DNA from: Candidatus Planktophila lacus
GTDB lineage: Bacteria > Pseudomonadota > Gammaproteobacteria > Steroidobacterales > Steroidobacteraceae
DNA length: 64,000 bases
Assembly (NCBI GenBank): GCA_943331345.2
Contig: CALQLF020000002.1
Coordinates: forward strand, 1 to 64,000
Direction of reading: 5' to 3'
Shown one piece after another: positions 1 through 7,124 of this stretch. The notes under the pieces were generated by a model. That model was not told the DNA's origin. It did not search any database and saw only the letters and a program-made list of their open reading frames with translations. The translations under genes were made by a program, and so were the position numbers. Every line of letters starts with the position of its first letter. Positions within the stretch are counted from its first letter, which is position 1.

Positions 1-257
1 AAGCCTAGATGATCCAGCAGGGCAATGGCATCGCCAGCATGCAGTGCCATGGTGGACGGCACCGTCAGGTCGTCGCCGCTGTCGCGGATGCCGCGGTAGT
101 CGAACACGATGACTTGATAGCGATCAGTCAGGCCGCGGGCCAAGTGGCTGTGGTTCTCATGGCAAAAAGTGCCCCATCCTCCCATGCAGAGCACTGGTTC
201 ACCCTGGCCCAGCACTTCGTAATACATGTCGTGACCGTTCAGGTGGGCGATGGGCAT
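1..257 (-). CDS. alpha/beta-hydrolase, truncated by the window edge
   Basis: Only the N-terminal 85 residues are present; the frame runs off base 1 without a stop. The ATG at 257 has a GAGGAG ribosome site upstream. The stretch GEPVLCMGGWG looks like the beta3 strand and oxyanion-hole turn, and VIVFDYRGIRDS is the beta4 strand with the D-x-R-G signature of alpha/beta-fold hydrolases. The nucleophile elbow and catalytic His lie outside the window, so substrate and catalytic competence cannot be judged. It is divergent from the GntR regulator at 408, which may control it. Confidence 0.8.
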   Translation of the reverse strand, partial: MPIAHLNGHDMYYEVLGQGEPVLCMGGWGTFCHENHSHLARGLTDRYQVIVFDYRGIRDSGDDLTVPSTMALHAGDAIALLDHLG

Positions 258-407
258 GGGAACTCCTCGAAGCGGGTGGCGGCAGAGCGCCGCACCCCGG
301 CAAGAGGGGAGCGCGCAAATGTCCGGACATCCGCATTGTTCCACACTGGCATGGCGCGAGCCAATCCCCGATGGGTACACTGTCTGTTCCCGGGGGGAGT
401 TCAGCCC

Positions 408-1037
408 ATGCGCGCAGTCGATCAGGCCTACCAGACCGTTCGTGACGGCATCATCAGCGGGCGTTACCCGCCTGCCAGTCGCATCACCGAGCAAGAGATT
501 GCCGAAGCGGCCGGCGTCAGTCGTACGCCCGTGCGAGAAGCGCTACGCCGTCTGCACGGCGAAGGTCTGGTGGAGTTTCAGGCCAACCACGGCGCCGTGG
601 TCACCGATTGGTCCGATACGGATGCCAACGAAGTCTTCGAACTGCGCGCCATGCTGGAGTCGCACGGCGCCGCACGCGCCGCTGTGAACGCCACCCCGGA
701 ACAGCGTCAGGAACTGCGGGAGCTGGCCGAGGAACAGCACCGGCACAGCGTGGAGCGCGGGGAGGGGCATTTGGAGCGAATCGGCGAACTGAACTCGCGG
801 TTCCATCGACGCCTGCAGGAAGCGGCCAATAGTCCGCGTCTGGCACGGGCCCTCGCGGCGCTGCTGGAAGCACCACTAATTATGAAAACGTTTCTTAAAT
901 ATCGTCCGCAAGACCTTGAAAGAAGTGCAGTTCATCATCTCGAACTAGTGCGTGCCATCGAGTCAGGAGACCCCGACTGGGCTGCCTCGGTCATGCGTTC
1001 GCACATCCTGGCTGCTCGCGGCGCCCTGCGGAGCTGA
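408..1037 (+). CDS. GntR-family regulator, FCD (FadR-like) subfamily
   Basis: A 209-residue DNA-binding regulator. An N-terminal winged helix-turn-helix (about residues 8-70) contains ITEQEIAEAAGVSRTPVREA, a typical GntR recognition helix. A helical C-terminal domain (about 80-205) carries the spaced His residues (SRFHRRL, VHHLELV, RSHI) of the FCD ligand/metal-binding fold. The frame is open further upstream, but residues before the ATG at 408 are not GntR-like, so this start is preferred. It diverges from the hydrolase at 257-1 and is followed by an amidohydrolase-like gene; either could be a target. Codons between about 875 and 938 are clearly more AT-rich than the rest of the gene. Confidence 0.9.
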   Translation: MRAVDQAYQTVRDGIISGRYPPASRITEQEIAEAAGVSRTPVREALRRLHGEGLVEFQANHGAVVTDWSDTDANEVFELRAMLESHGAARAAVNATPEQRQELRELAEEQHRHSVERGEGHLERIGELNSRFHRRLQEAANSPRLARALAALLEAPLIMKTFLKYRPQDLERSAVHHLELVRAIESGDPDWAASVMRSHILAARGALRS

Positions 1038-1095
1038 AGCTCGCCGGTTTGCACCGCACTGCACAACTGGGTGGGGGTGCAGGTAACATAGGGGG

Positions 1096-2715
1096 ATGTC
1101 ACCCTCCAAGCCCCCACGCAAGCGCACCCCGCCGGCCGTTGCCGCGGCAGCGCCGAGTGCCAAGCCCAAGCCCGCCACTCCTCGGCCCAAGGTGCCGGTG
1201 ATTGCGGCGCCCAAACCTAAGACGATGGTCCCTGCGAGCGTGGCTCCCGTGCCCACTGGCGAGCAATGGGACCTGCTAGTCCGCGACGTCCGCGTGGTCC
1301 GCCCGGGCAAGTCCGGTGCCGCGCTGGCAGACATCGCCGTGCGGGGGGGCAAGATTGTGCGCGTGGGCCGTGGCTTGCCGGCGGAGCACGCCAAGCGCAT
1401 TCACGACGGCCAAGGCATGCTCGCCTTTCCGGGCCTGGTGGATGCGAACGTTCATCTCGGCGTTTATGCGACGCTAGAGGAAGACGCCGCCAGCGAAAGC
1501 CGCGCCATGGCGCAGGGAGGTATCACCACCTCACTGTGCTACGTGCGCGACGGGCAGCCATCGCTCGAATCGAACATTCCTTACGCCACCGCCGTGCCCG
1601 CTCTGCTGTCGAGTGTGAAGGGGCGGTTCCACACCGACTACGCCTTCCACCTCGGGCCACTGGACCGACGTCACTTGGACGAATTGGAATCCGTGGTTGG
1701 CAATCTTGGCATCACCTCCTTTCAGGGATTCGCCTCGGGCGCGGGTTCCGCACTGCCAGGAGCACCCGCCGAGCCGCGTCAGTGGCGCGAAGGCAAGCTG
1801 GATCTCGCTTACCTCGAATCGGTCATGCGGGCCTTGCGTCGGGTCGCGGAGCGCTTCCCGGAGCGCCGCGGCGATCTGTCGCTCGGGCTGCATTGCGAGG
1901 CTGCAGAACTCGTGGCTTCCTACGCGCGGGCGTTGCCGAAGGACCATAAGGCCACCGGGTTGCGCTCGCACGCCTCGGCGCACCCTGCGCATGCGGAGGC
2001 AGTGGCTATCGCCGCAGCGCTCCAACTCGCTCACGAGACGGAATGTCCGGCGGTGAACCTGCTGCAGCTATCCACGCGTCGGGGTCTTTCGGCGGCACTT
2101 GCGCTGTCGCGCGCTTATCCCCAGCTCGATGTCCGTCGTGAAGTGGACATTGCGCATCTCTGCCTGGACCAAGACGCGCCCGTGGGGGCCTTGGCCAAGG
2201 TAAACCCGCCGTTGCGGACGCGCGAGGACGTGGAAGCGCTTTGGCAGGCCCTCATCGATGGGCAATTGCATTGGGTGTCGAGTGCGCACACCTGCTGTCG
2301 TCACGAATTGAAACTGGACCCGCAGCGCCCGATGGATGTGCTCGCGGCACGTAGCGGATTTGGCTGTGCCGAATACCTTCTGCCAGCGCTGGTCTCGGAA
2401 GGGCGTCGCCGCGGCATGGACTGGGCGCGCATCGCCGAGGTGACTTCGTGGAACCCGGCGCGGCGCTTCGGGCTGCACGCCAAGGGCGACTTGGCGCCGG
2501 GCTTTGATGCCGACATCGTGCTGGTAGACCCAGACCGCAATTGGACTATCCATGGCGTCGACTCGGAGTCCACTCAGGGCTATACGCCGTTTGAAGGTCT
2601 GTCGATGACGGCCAAGGTCATCACCACTTTCCTGCGTGGGCAGGTGGTCTGGGACAAGGGGCGGATCGTCGGCGCACCGCGTGGTCGGTTCCTGGCAAGG
2701 CCTTACAAGGGTTGA
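1096..2715 (+). CDS. dihydroorotase/hydantoinase-like protein with lost metal ligands
   Basis: A 539-residue protein of the cyclic amidohydrolase fold. Residues 1-55 are a Pro/Lys/Ala-rich, probably disordered tail absent from usual family members. The rest follows dihydroorotase landmarks: FPGLVDANVHLG (112-122), GITSFQGF (205-212), LHCEAAE (265-271), LLQLSTRRG (322-330), KVNPPLRTREDVEALW (368-383) and VSSAHTCC (394-401). Of the residues that normally bind the metal pair, the first His of HxH is Asn118, the carboxylated Lys is Gln210, the later His is Gln324 and the Asp is Ala397; only His120 and His266 remain. It therefore looks like a non-catalytic paralogue, comparable in principle with the pseudo-dihydroorotase PyrC' or the CRMP proteins. 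No ATCase gene is nearby. Its role is unknown. Confidence 0.85.
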   Translation: MSPSKPPRKRTPPAVAAAAPSAKPKPATPRPKVPVIAAPKPKTMVPASVAPVPTGEQWDLLVRDVRVVRPGKSGAALADIAVRGGKIVRVGRGLPAEHAKRIHDGQGMLAFPGLVDANVHLGVYATLEEDAASESRAMAQGGITTSLCYVRDGQPSLESNIPYATAVPALLSSVKGRFHTDYAFHLGPLDRRHLDELESVVGNLGITSFQGFASGAGSALPGAPAEPRQWREGKLDLAYLESVMRALRRVAERFPERRGDLSLGLHCEAAELVASYARALPKDHKATGLRSHASAHPAHAEAVAIAAALQLAHETECPAVNLLQLSTRRGLSAALALSRAYPQLDVRREVDIAHLCLDQDAPVGALAKVNPPLRTREDVEALWQALIDGQLHWVSSAHTCCRHELKLDPQRPMDVLAARSGFGCAEYLLPALVSEGRRRGMDWARIAEVTSWNPARRFGLHAKGDLAPGFDADIVLVDPDRNWTIHGVDSESTQGYTPFEGLSMTAKVITTFLRGQVVWDKGRIVGAPRGRFLARPYKG

Positions 2716-2802
2716 AGCATCGTGGTCGGGCCTTGAATCTGGCCCGCACTACTCCACGAACGCTGCGTATTCGGGCAGAATGTTTTCTAATTGATTTATC
2801 CG

Positions 2803-2827
2803 GTAGCCCACCGCGTTGGCGGGCTGC
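2803..2827 (+). promoter_or_regulatory. hairpin in the peroxiredoxin leader
   Basis: An inverted repeat with 10-base arms (2803-2812 and 2818-2827), a five-base loop, one G-U pair and one A-C mismatch. It ends 23 bases before the peroxiredoxin start and has no T-run, so it is unlikely to be an intrinsic terminator of the upstream gene. It may be a leader structure affecting translation or mRNA stability. Function is inferred only from position. Confidence 0.35.
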
Positions 2828-2850
2828 GAACCACTTCCAAGGAGCCGAAC

Positions 2851-3333
2851 ATGACTATTCAAGTTGGTGACCGTATCCCCGCAGGGAACTTCACGACCAT
2901 GACCGCTGATGGCCCTGCCAAGCTCAGCACCGAAGAGCTGCTGGCCGGCAAGACCGTGGTCCTGGTGTCAGTGCCGGGCGCCTTCACGCCCACCTGCAGC
3001 GCTCGCCACCTGCCTGGCTTCGTGGACCACATCGACGCCATCAAGGCGAAGGGCGTGGACACGGTGGCCTTCATGGCCGTGAACGACGTGTTTGTCATGA
3101 ATGCTTGGGGCAAGGCGCAGCATGCGGATGGCAAGATCACCATGCTCGCCGATGGCAACGGCGACGTGACCACCGCGCTGGGTCTTGAAATGGATGCCTC
3201 GGCTTGGGGCATGGGCAAGCGCGGTCAGCGCTTCGCGCTCGTCGTGAAGGACGGCGTGGTCACCCACGCCAATGTGGAGTCCGGCGGCGAATTCCGCGTC
3301 AGCGCCGCTGACTACGTACTGGGCCAGCTGTAA
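2851..3333 (+). CDS. peroxiredoxin, Prx5/AhpE-like (redoxin family)
   Basis: A 160-residue cytosolic thiol peroxidase expected to reduce H2O2 and organic hydroperoxides. The active-site segment VPGAFTPTCS places the peroxidatic cysteine at Cys49, with the conserved Pro/Thr pocket in PGAFTPTC. No second cysteine is visible, so this is a 1-Cys form that needs an external thiol such as glutathione/glutaredoxin. The ATG at 2851 follows an AAGGAG ribosome site (2839-2844); the open frame extends upstream but that part is not conserved-looking. The length is normal for Prx5-type proteins. It is monocistronic, bounded downstream by two terminators, and converges on etfA. Confidence 0.93.
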   Translation: MTIQVGDRIPAGNFTTMTADGPAKLSTEELLAGKTVVLVSVPGAFTPTCSARHLPGFVDHIDAIKAKGVDTVAFMAVNDVFVMNAWGKAQHADGKITMLADGNGDVTTALGLEMDASAWGMGKRGQRFALVVKDGVVTHANVESGGEFRVSAADYVLGQL

Positions 3334-3354
3334 TCGCAGACCTGAAGCGAATAA

Positions 3355-3378
3355 GGGCGCCGTCAGGCGCCCTTTTTT
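3355..3378 (+). terminator. intrinsic terminator of the peroxiredoxin gene
   Basis: A perfect 7-bp G/C stem (3355-3361 with 3366-3372), a four-base GTCA loop and six Ts directly after it, starting 21 bases past the stop codon. This is a textbook intrinsic terminator on the plus strand. Confidence 0.9.
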
Positions 3379-3395
3379 GTAGAGTCTCATAAGTC

Positions 3396-3424
3396 AAAGG
3401 GCGCCTCTCGGCGCCCTTTTTCTT
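3396..3424. terminator. second, probably bidirectional terminator
   Basis: A perfect 10-bp stem (3396-3405 with 3410-3419) and TCTC loop followed by a T-rich tract. It reuses the same GGGCGCC core as the terminator at 3355. It lies between the convergent peroxiredoxin and etfA genes; the AAA at its left arm gives a short T-run on the minus strand, so it can plausibly stop etfBA transcription as well. Confidence 0.8.
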
Positions 3425-3473
3425 TGGGGGGAGCAAGCCGCGCCCGCCGTCATTGCCTGCCTGCTGGCTGGCT

Positions 3474-4424
3474 TCAGCCCGCCTTGAGCGCAGCCTGCAG
3501 TTCCGGCACGGCCACGAACAAGTCGGCTACCAACGCGATGTCCGCCACCTCGAAGATGGGGGCCTCCGGGTCCTTGTTGATAGCGACGATGGTCTTTGCG
3601 TCCTTGATTCCCGTGAGGTGCTGAATGGCACCCGAGATACCAACGGCGAGGTACAGCTCTGGCGCAATGATCTTGCCCGTCTGTCCAACCTGCAGTTCGT
3701 TCGGGGCGTAGCCCGCGTCCACCGCAGCGCGCGATGCGCCGACGGCAGCGCCCATCTGGTCGGCCAAGCCGAAGACGAGGCTGAACTGTTCCTTGCTACC
3801 GAGCGCGCGGCCACCAGAGACAACCTTCGCGGCGCTCTGCAGGTCCGGGCGGTCGCTCTTGGCAGACTGCACACCGACAAAGCGAGTGTGTGAGGGCAGG
3901 GCGGCCGAAGTGGACACGGCTTCGATGGCAGCGCTGCCGCCAGTGGCAGCGGCTTCGAACGAAGCCGTACGCACCGTGACTACCACCTTCTGGTCGGCAG
4001 GAGACTCGACCGTGATGATGGCATTGCCGGCGTAGATGGGACGCTTAAACGTGTGTGTGCCTTCGACGGACATCAGGTCCGAGACCTGGCCGACGCCCAG
4101 CAGCGCAGCGACACGCGGCATGAGGTCCTTGCCGAAGCTGCTCGACGGGCCGAACACGTGGGTGTAACCCGCCGCAATCTCCACCACCTGGGGCGCAAGC
4201 ACGGCAGCCATCAAGTGAGTGTTCTCGGCGCGGTTGGCCACCAACACCTTTGATACGCCGGCGAGTTCCGCTGCTGCCGCCGCGACGGCAGCGCCATCCG
4301 CTGCCAACACCAGGACATGAACTTCGGCGCCCGGCACGGTAGAGGCGGCCTTCACCGCGCGTGCCGTACCTGCATTCAGCTTGCTGCCGTCATGGTCGGC
4401 AACCACCAAAACCTTGCTGGACAT
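3474..4424 (-). CDS. etfA: electron transfer flavoprotein, alpha subunit
   Basis: A 316-residue FAD-binding subunit of the ETF heterodimer, which takes electrons from acyl-CoA and other flavin dehydrogenases and passes them to ETF:quinone oxidoreductase. The C-terminal domain carries the diagnostic FAD-binding stretch, including GQTGKIIAPELYLAVGISGA and HLTGIKDAKTIVAINKDPEA. The N-terminal half is the degenerate AMP-site-like fold. The start codon overlaps the etfB stop by one base (TGATG), indicating coupled translation. The only beta-oxidation enzyme visible in the window is the FadB/FadJ-like protein at 25.9-28.0 kb. Confidence 0.96.
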   Translation of the reverse strand: MSSKVLVVADHDGSKLNAGTARAVKAASTVPGAEVHVLVLAADGAAVAAAAAELAGVSKVLVANRAENTHLMAAVLAPQVVEIAAGYTHVFGPSSSFGKDLMPRVAALLGVGQVSDLMSVEGTHTFKRPIYAGNAIITVESPADQKVVVTVRTASFEAAATGGSAAIEAVSTSAALPSHTRFVGVQSAKSDRPDLQSAAKVVSGGRALGSKEQFSLVFGLADQMGAAVGASRAAVDAGYAPNELQVGQTGKIIAPELYLAVGISGAIQHLTGIKDAKTIVAINKDPEAPIFEVADIALVADLFVAVPELQAALKAG

Positions 4425-5173
4425 CAGACGAGCCCCTTCTTCTTCAGCGCGTCAACGAGTTCCGCGACGTCCTTGACCACAATGCCCTTGCTGCGCGTTG
4501 CCGGCGCCGCGTAGTGCGTCGCCTTCAAGCGCTGCGTAGGAGCCACGCCATAATCCGCGAAGGACTTTACCTCGAGCGGCTTCTTCTTGGCCTTCATGAT
4601 GTCCGGCAACTTCACGTAGCGCGGCTCGTTCAGGCGCAAGTCGACGGTGATCACCGCCGGCAGGTCGACTTCGAGGGTCTCGAGGCCGGCGTCCACTTCG
4701 CGCGTGACGCGCAGCATGTCGCCTATGATCTCGACCTTCGAAGCGAAGGTGGCTTGCGGGCGGTCCCACAGCGCCGCCAGCATCTGGCCGGTCTGGTTGG
4801 CGTCGTCGTCGATGGCCTGCTTGCCTACGATGACCAAGCGGGCATCTTCCGCCTTCGCCATGGCCGTGAACACTTGAGCGGCAGTCAGTGGGTCGACGGC
4901 TTCATCGGACTTGACCAGCAAGGCGCGGTCCGCGCCCATGGCCAGAGCCGTGCGCAACTGCTGCTGGGTATCGTCCGTGCCGATGGAGATGGCTACCACC
5001 TCGTCTGCTTCGCCACGCTCTTTGATGCGCAGGGCTTCTTCGAGAGCGATCTCGTCGAAGGGGTTGATGCTCATCTTTACGCCATCGAGCGCTACGCCCG
5101 TGCCGTCCGGCTTCACGCGTACGCGGACGGAATAGTCCACTACGCGCTTAATGCCCACCAGAATCCTACGCAT
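4424..5173 (-). CDS. etfB: electron transfer flavoprotein, beta subunit
   Basis: A 249-residue partner of EtfA that binds structural AMP. Landmarks are the opening MRRILVGIKRVVDY, NPFDEIALEEALR in the first 50 residues, and DDDANQTGQMLAALWDRPQ with the signature-like VDLRLNEPRYVKLPDIMKAKKK near residues 185-215. The length is standard. A GAGGAG ribosome site precedes the ATG at 5173, and a sigma70-like promoter lies 70-100 bases upstream. It is the first gene of the two-gene etfBA operon. Confidence 0.96.
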   Translation of the reverse strand: MRRILVGIKRVVDYSVRVRVKPDGTGVALDGVKMSINPFDEIALEEALRIKERGEADEVVAISIGTDDTQQQLRTALAMGADRALLVKSDEAVDPLTAAQVFTAMAKAEDARLVIVGKQAIDDDANQTGQMLAALWDRPQATFASKVEIIGDMLRVTREVDAGLETLEVDLPAVITVDLRLNEPRYVKLPDIMKAKKKPLEVKSFADYGVAPTQRLKATHYAAPATRSKGIVVKDVAELVDALKKKGLV

Positions 5174-5244
5174 TCGGTTCTCCTCAACAGGGCCACGAAG
5201 CGGCGCTCGGGCACTGGTGTCTACAAATGGTTTTTGCGCTGCGA

Positions 5245-5274
5245 AAAATAGGCTATTTGCACCCTTAAAGTCAA
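5245..5274 (-). promoter_or_regulatory. sigma70-like promoter for etfBA
   Basis: On the minus strand TTGACT (5274-5269) is followed after 18 bases by TATTTT (5250-5245), about 70 bases upstream of the etfB start. It lies in an AT-rich stretch that contrasts with the surrounding coding DNA. Assigned from sequence only. Confidence 0.55.
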
Positions 5275-5377
5275 TTCATCAGGGCGTCCTGTTCTTGCCT
5301 TTTCGCGACCGGCAATGATAGTTTCGGGACGCGCCAGCGTATTTTGATGCAGCCAGCGCCAACAAGGGAGAAATCTC

Positions 5378-6361
5378 GTGGCTGGAAGCACCGCGAGGCA
5401 GGGCTCGCGGCGGTTTGCCGCGTGGTCGGTTCGGCCAGTAGGGCTGCTGTGGCGGCTTGCCGCTATCCCTTTTACCGCGTTTGCGGCCTGCGGGTTGTGC
5501 TTCCTGTTATGGCATCTGGTTCCCGGTAGCCCCTTCGCGACCGAGCAACTCACCGATCCTGTCACGCGCGACCATTTAGCTGCCGCCTACGGGTTGGACC
5601 GCCCGTGGTGGGCGCAGTGGTTTCAGTGGAGCCAGCAGGTCTTCAGTGGTTCCTTTGGTTCTTCGTTTCAGTACCGCAACCTACCCGTGGCGGCCTTGTT
5701 GGCGCAGGCGTGGCCGACCAGCCTCTTGCTAGGCCTGCTGGCCTTGGTCGTCGGCAGCGCCATTGCGGTCCCCTGTGCTGTATGTGTGGTGCGGAAACCC
5801 CAGGCGCGCGTGGCCGTTTTCCTTGAAGTGTTAATGGACAGTTTGCTTTGCGTGCCAACCTTTGTTTCTGCGCCTTTGTTGCTACTGTTGGTGGCGAGCA
5901 TCCCGTTTAACCTCCTGGCGGACCCGGATGCCGGCAGGCTAGTGGAGTACGGGTTGGCAGTGCTGTCGCTCTCGCTGCCAATCGCTGCGGTGGTCTTCCG
6001 TTGGACCTGCGTCGCACTCCGGGCCGCCCTAGGCGCGTCTTGGTGGCCCGCTATCGCGGCGCGGCATTTGCCAGAGCAGCGGCGTTGGTGGCGCTACGCC
6101 CTCGGGTCTTGCGTTCCCCAGTTGACGGGAAGCTTGGCACCGCTGGCCGCCGATGTACTGACCGGTGCCATGGCGGTGGAAACCGTATTTGCTTTGCCCG
6201 GCCTTGGGCACTTGCTAGCGAGCGCAGCACGCCACCGGGATACCCCGGTGATGCTTGGCGCTATGGTTTGTGTCGTCACCACGGTCATGGCGGTGCAACT
6301 GCTGGCTGATTTATTGCCAACCGTGGGTTCGCGTGGGCGCGGTATGGCGAGTTCCGTATGA
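5378..6361 (+). CDS. ABC transporter permease, DppB-like
   Basis: A 327-residue inner-membrane permease of the peptide/nickel (Dpp/Opp/Nik) class. After a basic N-terminus the first membrane helix ends in LLWHLVPGSPF, the DppB-type N-terminal motif. Several hydrophobic segments follow (about 100-125, 145-175, 195-215, 245-275, 285-310), and an AVETVFALPGLGHLL segment late in the protein is typical of DppB. The GTG at 5378 is chosen because AAGGGAG lies 7 bases upstream. The stop overlaps the next permease start (ATGA). The substrate is unknown because the operon has no binding protein. Confidence 0.88.
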   Translation: MAGSTARQGSRRFAAWSVRPVGLLWRLAAIPFTAFAACGLCFLLWHLVPGSPFATEQLTDPVTRDHLAAAYGLDRPWWAQWFQWSQQVFSGSFGSSFQYRNLPVAALLAQAWPTSLLLGLLALVVGSAIAVPCAVCVVRKPQARVAVFLEVLMDSLLCVPTFVSAPLLLLLVASIPFNLLADPDAGRLVEYGLAVLSLSLPIAAVVFRWTCVALRAALGASWWPAIAARHLPEQRRWWRYALGSCVPQLTGSLAPLAADVLTGAMAVETVFALPGLGHLLASAARHRDTPVMLGAMVCVVTTVMAVQLLADLLPTVGSRGRGMASSV

Positions 6362-7122
6362 CGCGAAAGTTGGCACTGTTCTTGGTGGTACTGGCCGTGG
6401 CGGGCCCCTTGGGGTCGAGCGGCGACGGCTACGCGGTGGACTGGCGTGCTCTGGATAGCCCTCCCGGGGCGCTGTATGGCTTCGCTGGCGGTCATTGGCT
6501 AGGCACAGACGAATTGGGGCGCGACCTATGGGTTCGTCTGTGCCTTGGGCTGCGCGGCTCGATAGCGGTGGGCGTGTTTGCGCTCCTGTTTGCAGCGCTC
6601 CTTGGCTCGACTCTCGGAGTAGCGATGGGCATCTTGCGTGGGGTAGCGGGCGGCCTGGTCGCCCGTGCCGCGGATATCCTTGCGGCCTTGCCCGTCACCT
6701 TGTTGGCTTTGGTGGTCATCTCCACCAGTGGTCGTGGCCTTTGGCCAGTGGCCGCCACCCTCGGGGCACTGGGAGCGGTGCCCGTAGCTCGTGCCGTCCG
6801 GGTGGCATTACTGGCGGCTACCCGCGCCCCCTATCTCGCCGTAGCTCGAATTCATGGGGCCGGGTTTTGGGAGGTAGCACGCTGGACCTATGTGCCGGCC
6901 GTGGCCGCCGCCTGCGGCACCGCCTGCCGCTTGCTGCTACCGCAACTGCTGGTGGCTGAGGGTTTGCTGGGCTTTCTCGGGCTCTCGATACCGGCTCCTG
7001 GAATTACCCTCGGCAGCCTGCTGGCAGAGGGCTCGGGGCGGTTGTCGCACGCGCCTTGGGCGGTGGCCGCCCCGACTGCCGCCGTGTTTTTGCTGCTGAC
7101 GGCTACCCGGAGTAGGGCATAG
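6358..7122 (+). CDS. ABC transporter permease, DppC-like
   Basis: A 254-residue second permease of the same importer. GTDELGRDLWVRLCLGLRGS, early in the protein, is the DppC-family signature. The later GFLGLSIPAPGITLGSLLAEG matches the EAA-distal loop typical of DppC. It is translationally coupled to the upstream permease by a 4-base overlap and precedes the fused ATPase by two bases. At 254 residues it is shorter than most DppC proteins (about 290), mainly at the N-terminus. Confidence 0.88.
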   Translation: MTRKLALFLVVLAVAGPLGSSGDGYAVDWRALDSPPGALYGFAGGHWLGTDELGRDLWVRLCLGLRGSIAVGVFALLFAALLGSTLGVAMGILRGVAGGLVARAADILAALPVTLLALVVISTSGRGLWPVAATLGALGAVPVARAVRVALLAATRAPYLAVARIHGAGFWEVARWTYVPAVAAACGTACRLLLPQLLVAEGLLGFLGLSIPAPGITLGSLLAEGSGRLSHAPWAVAAPTAAVFLLLTATRSRA

Positions 7123-7124
7123 CC

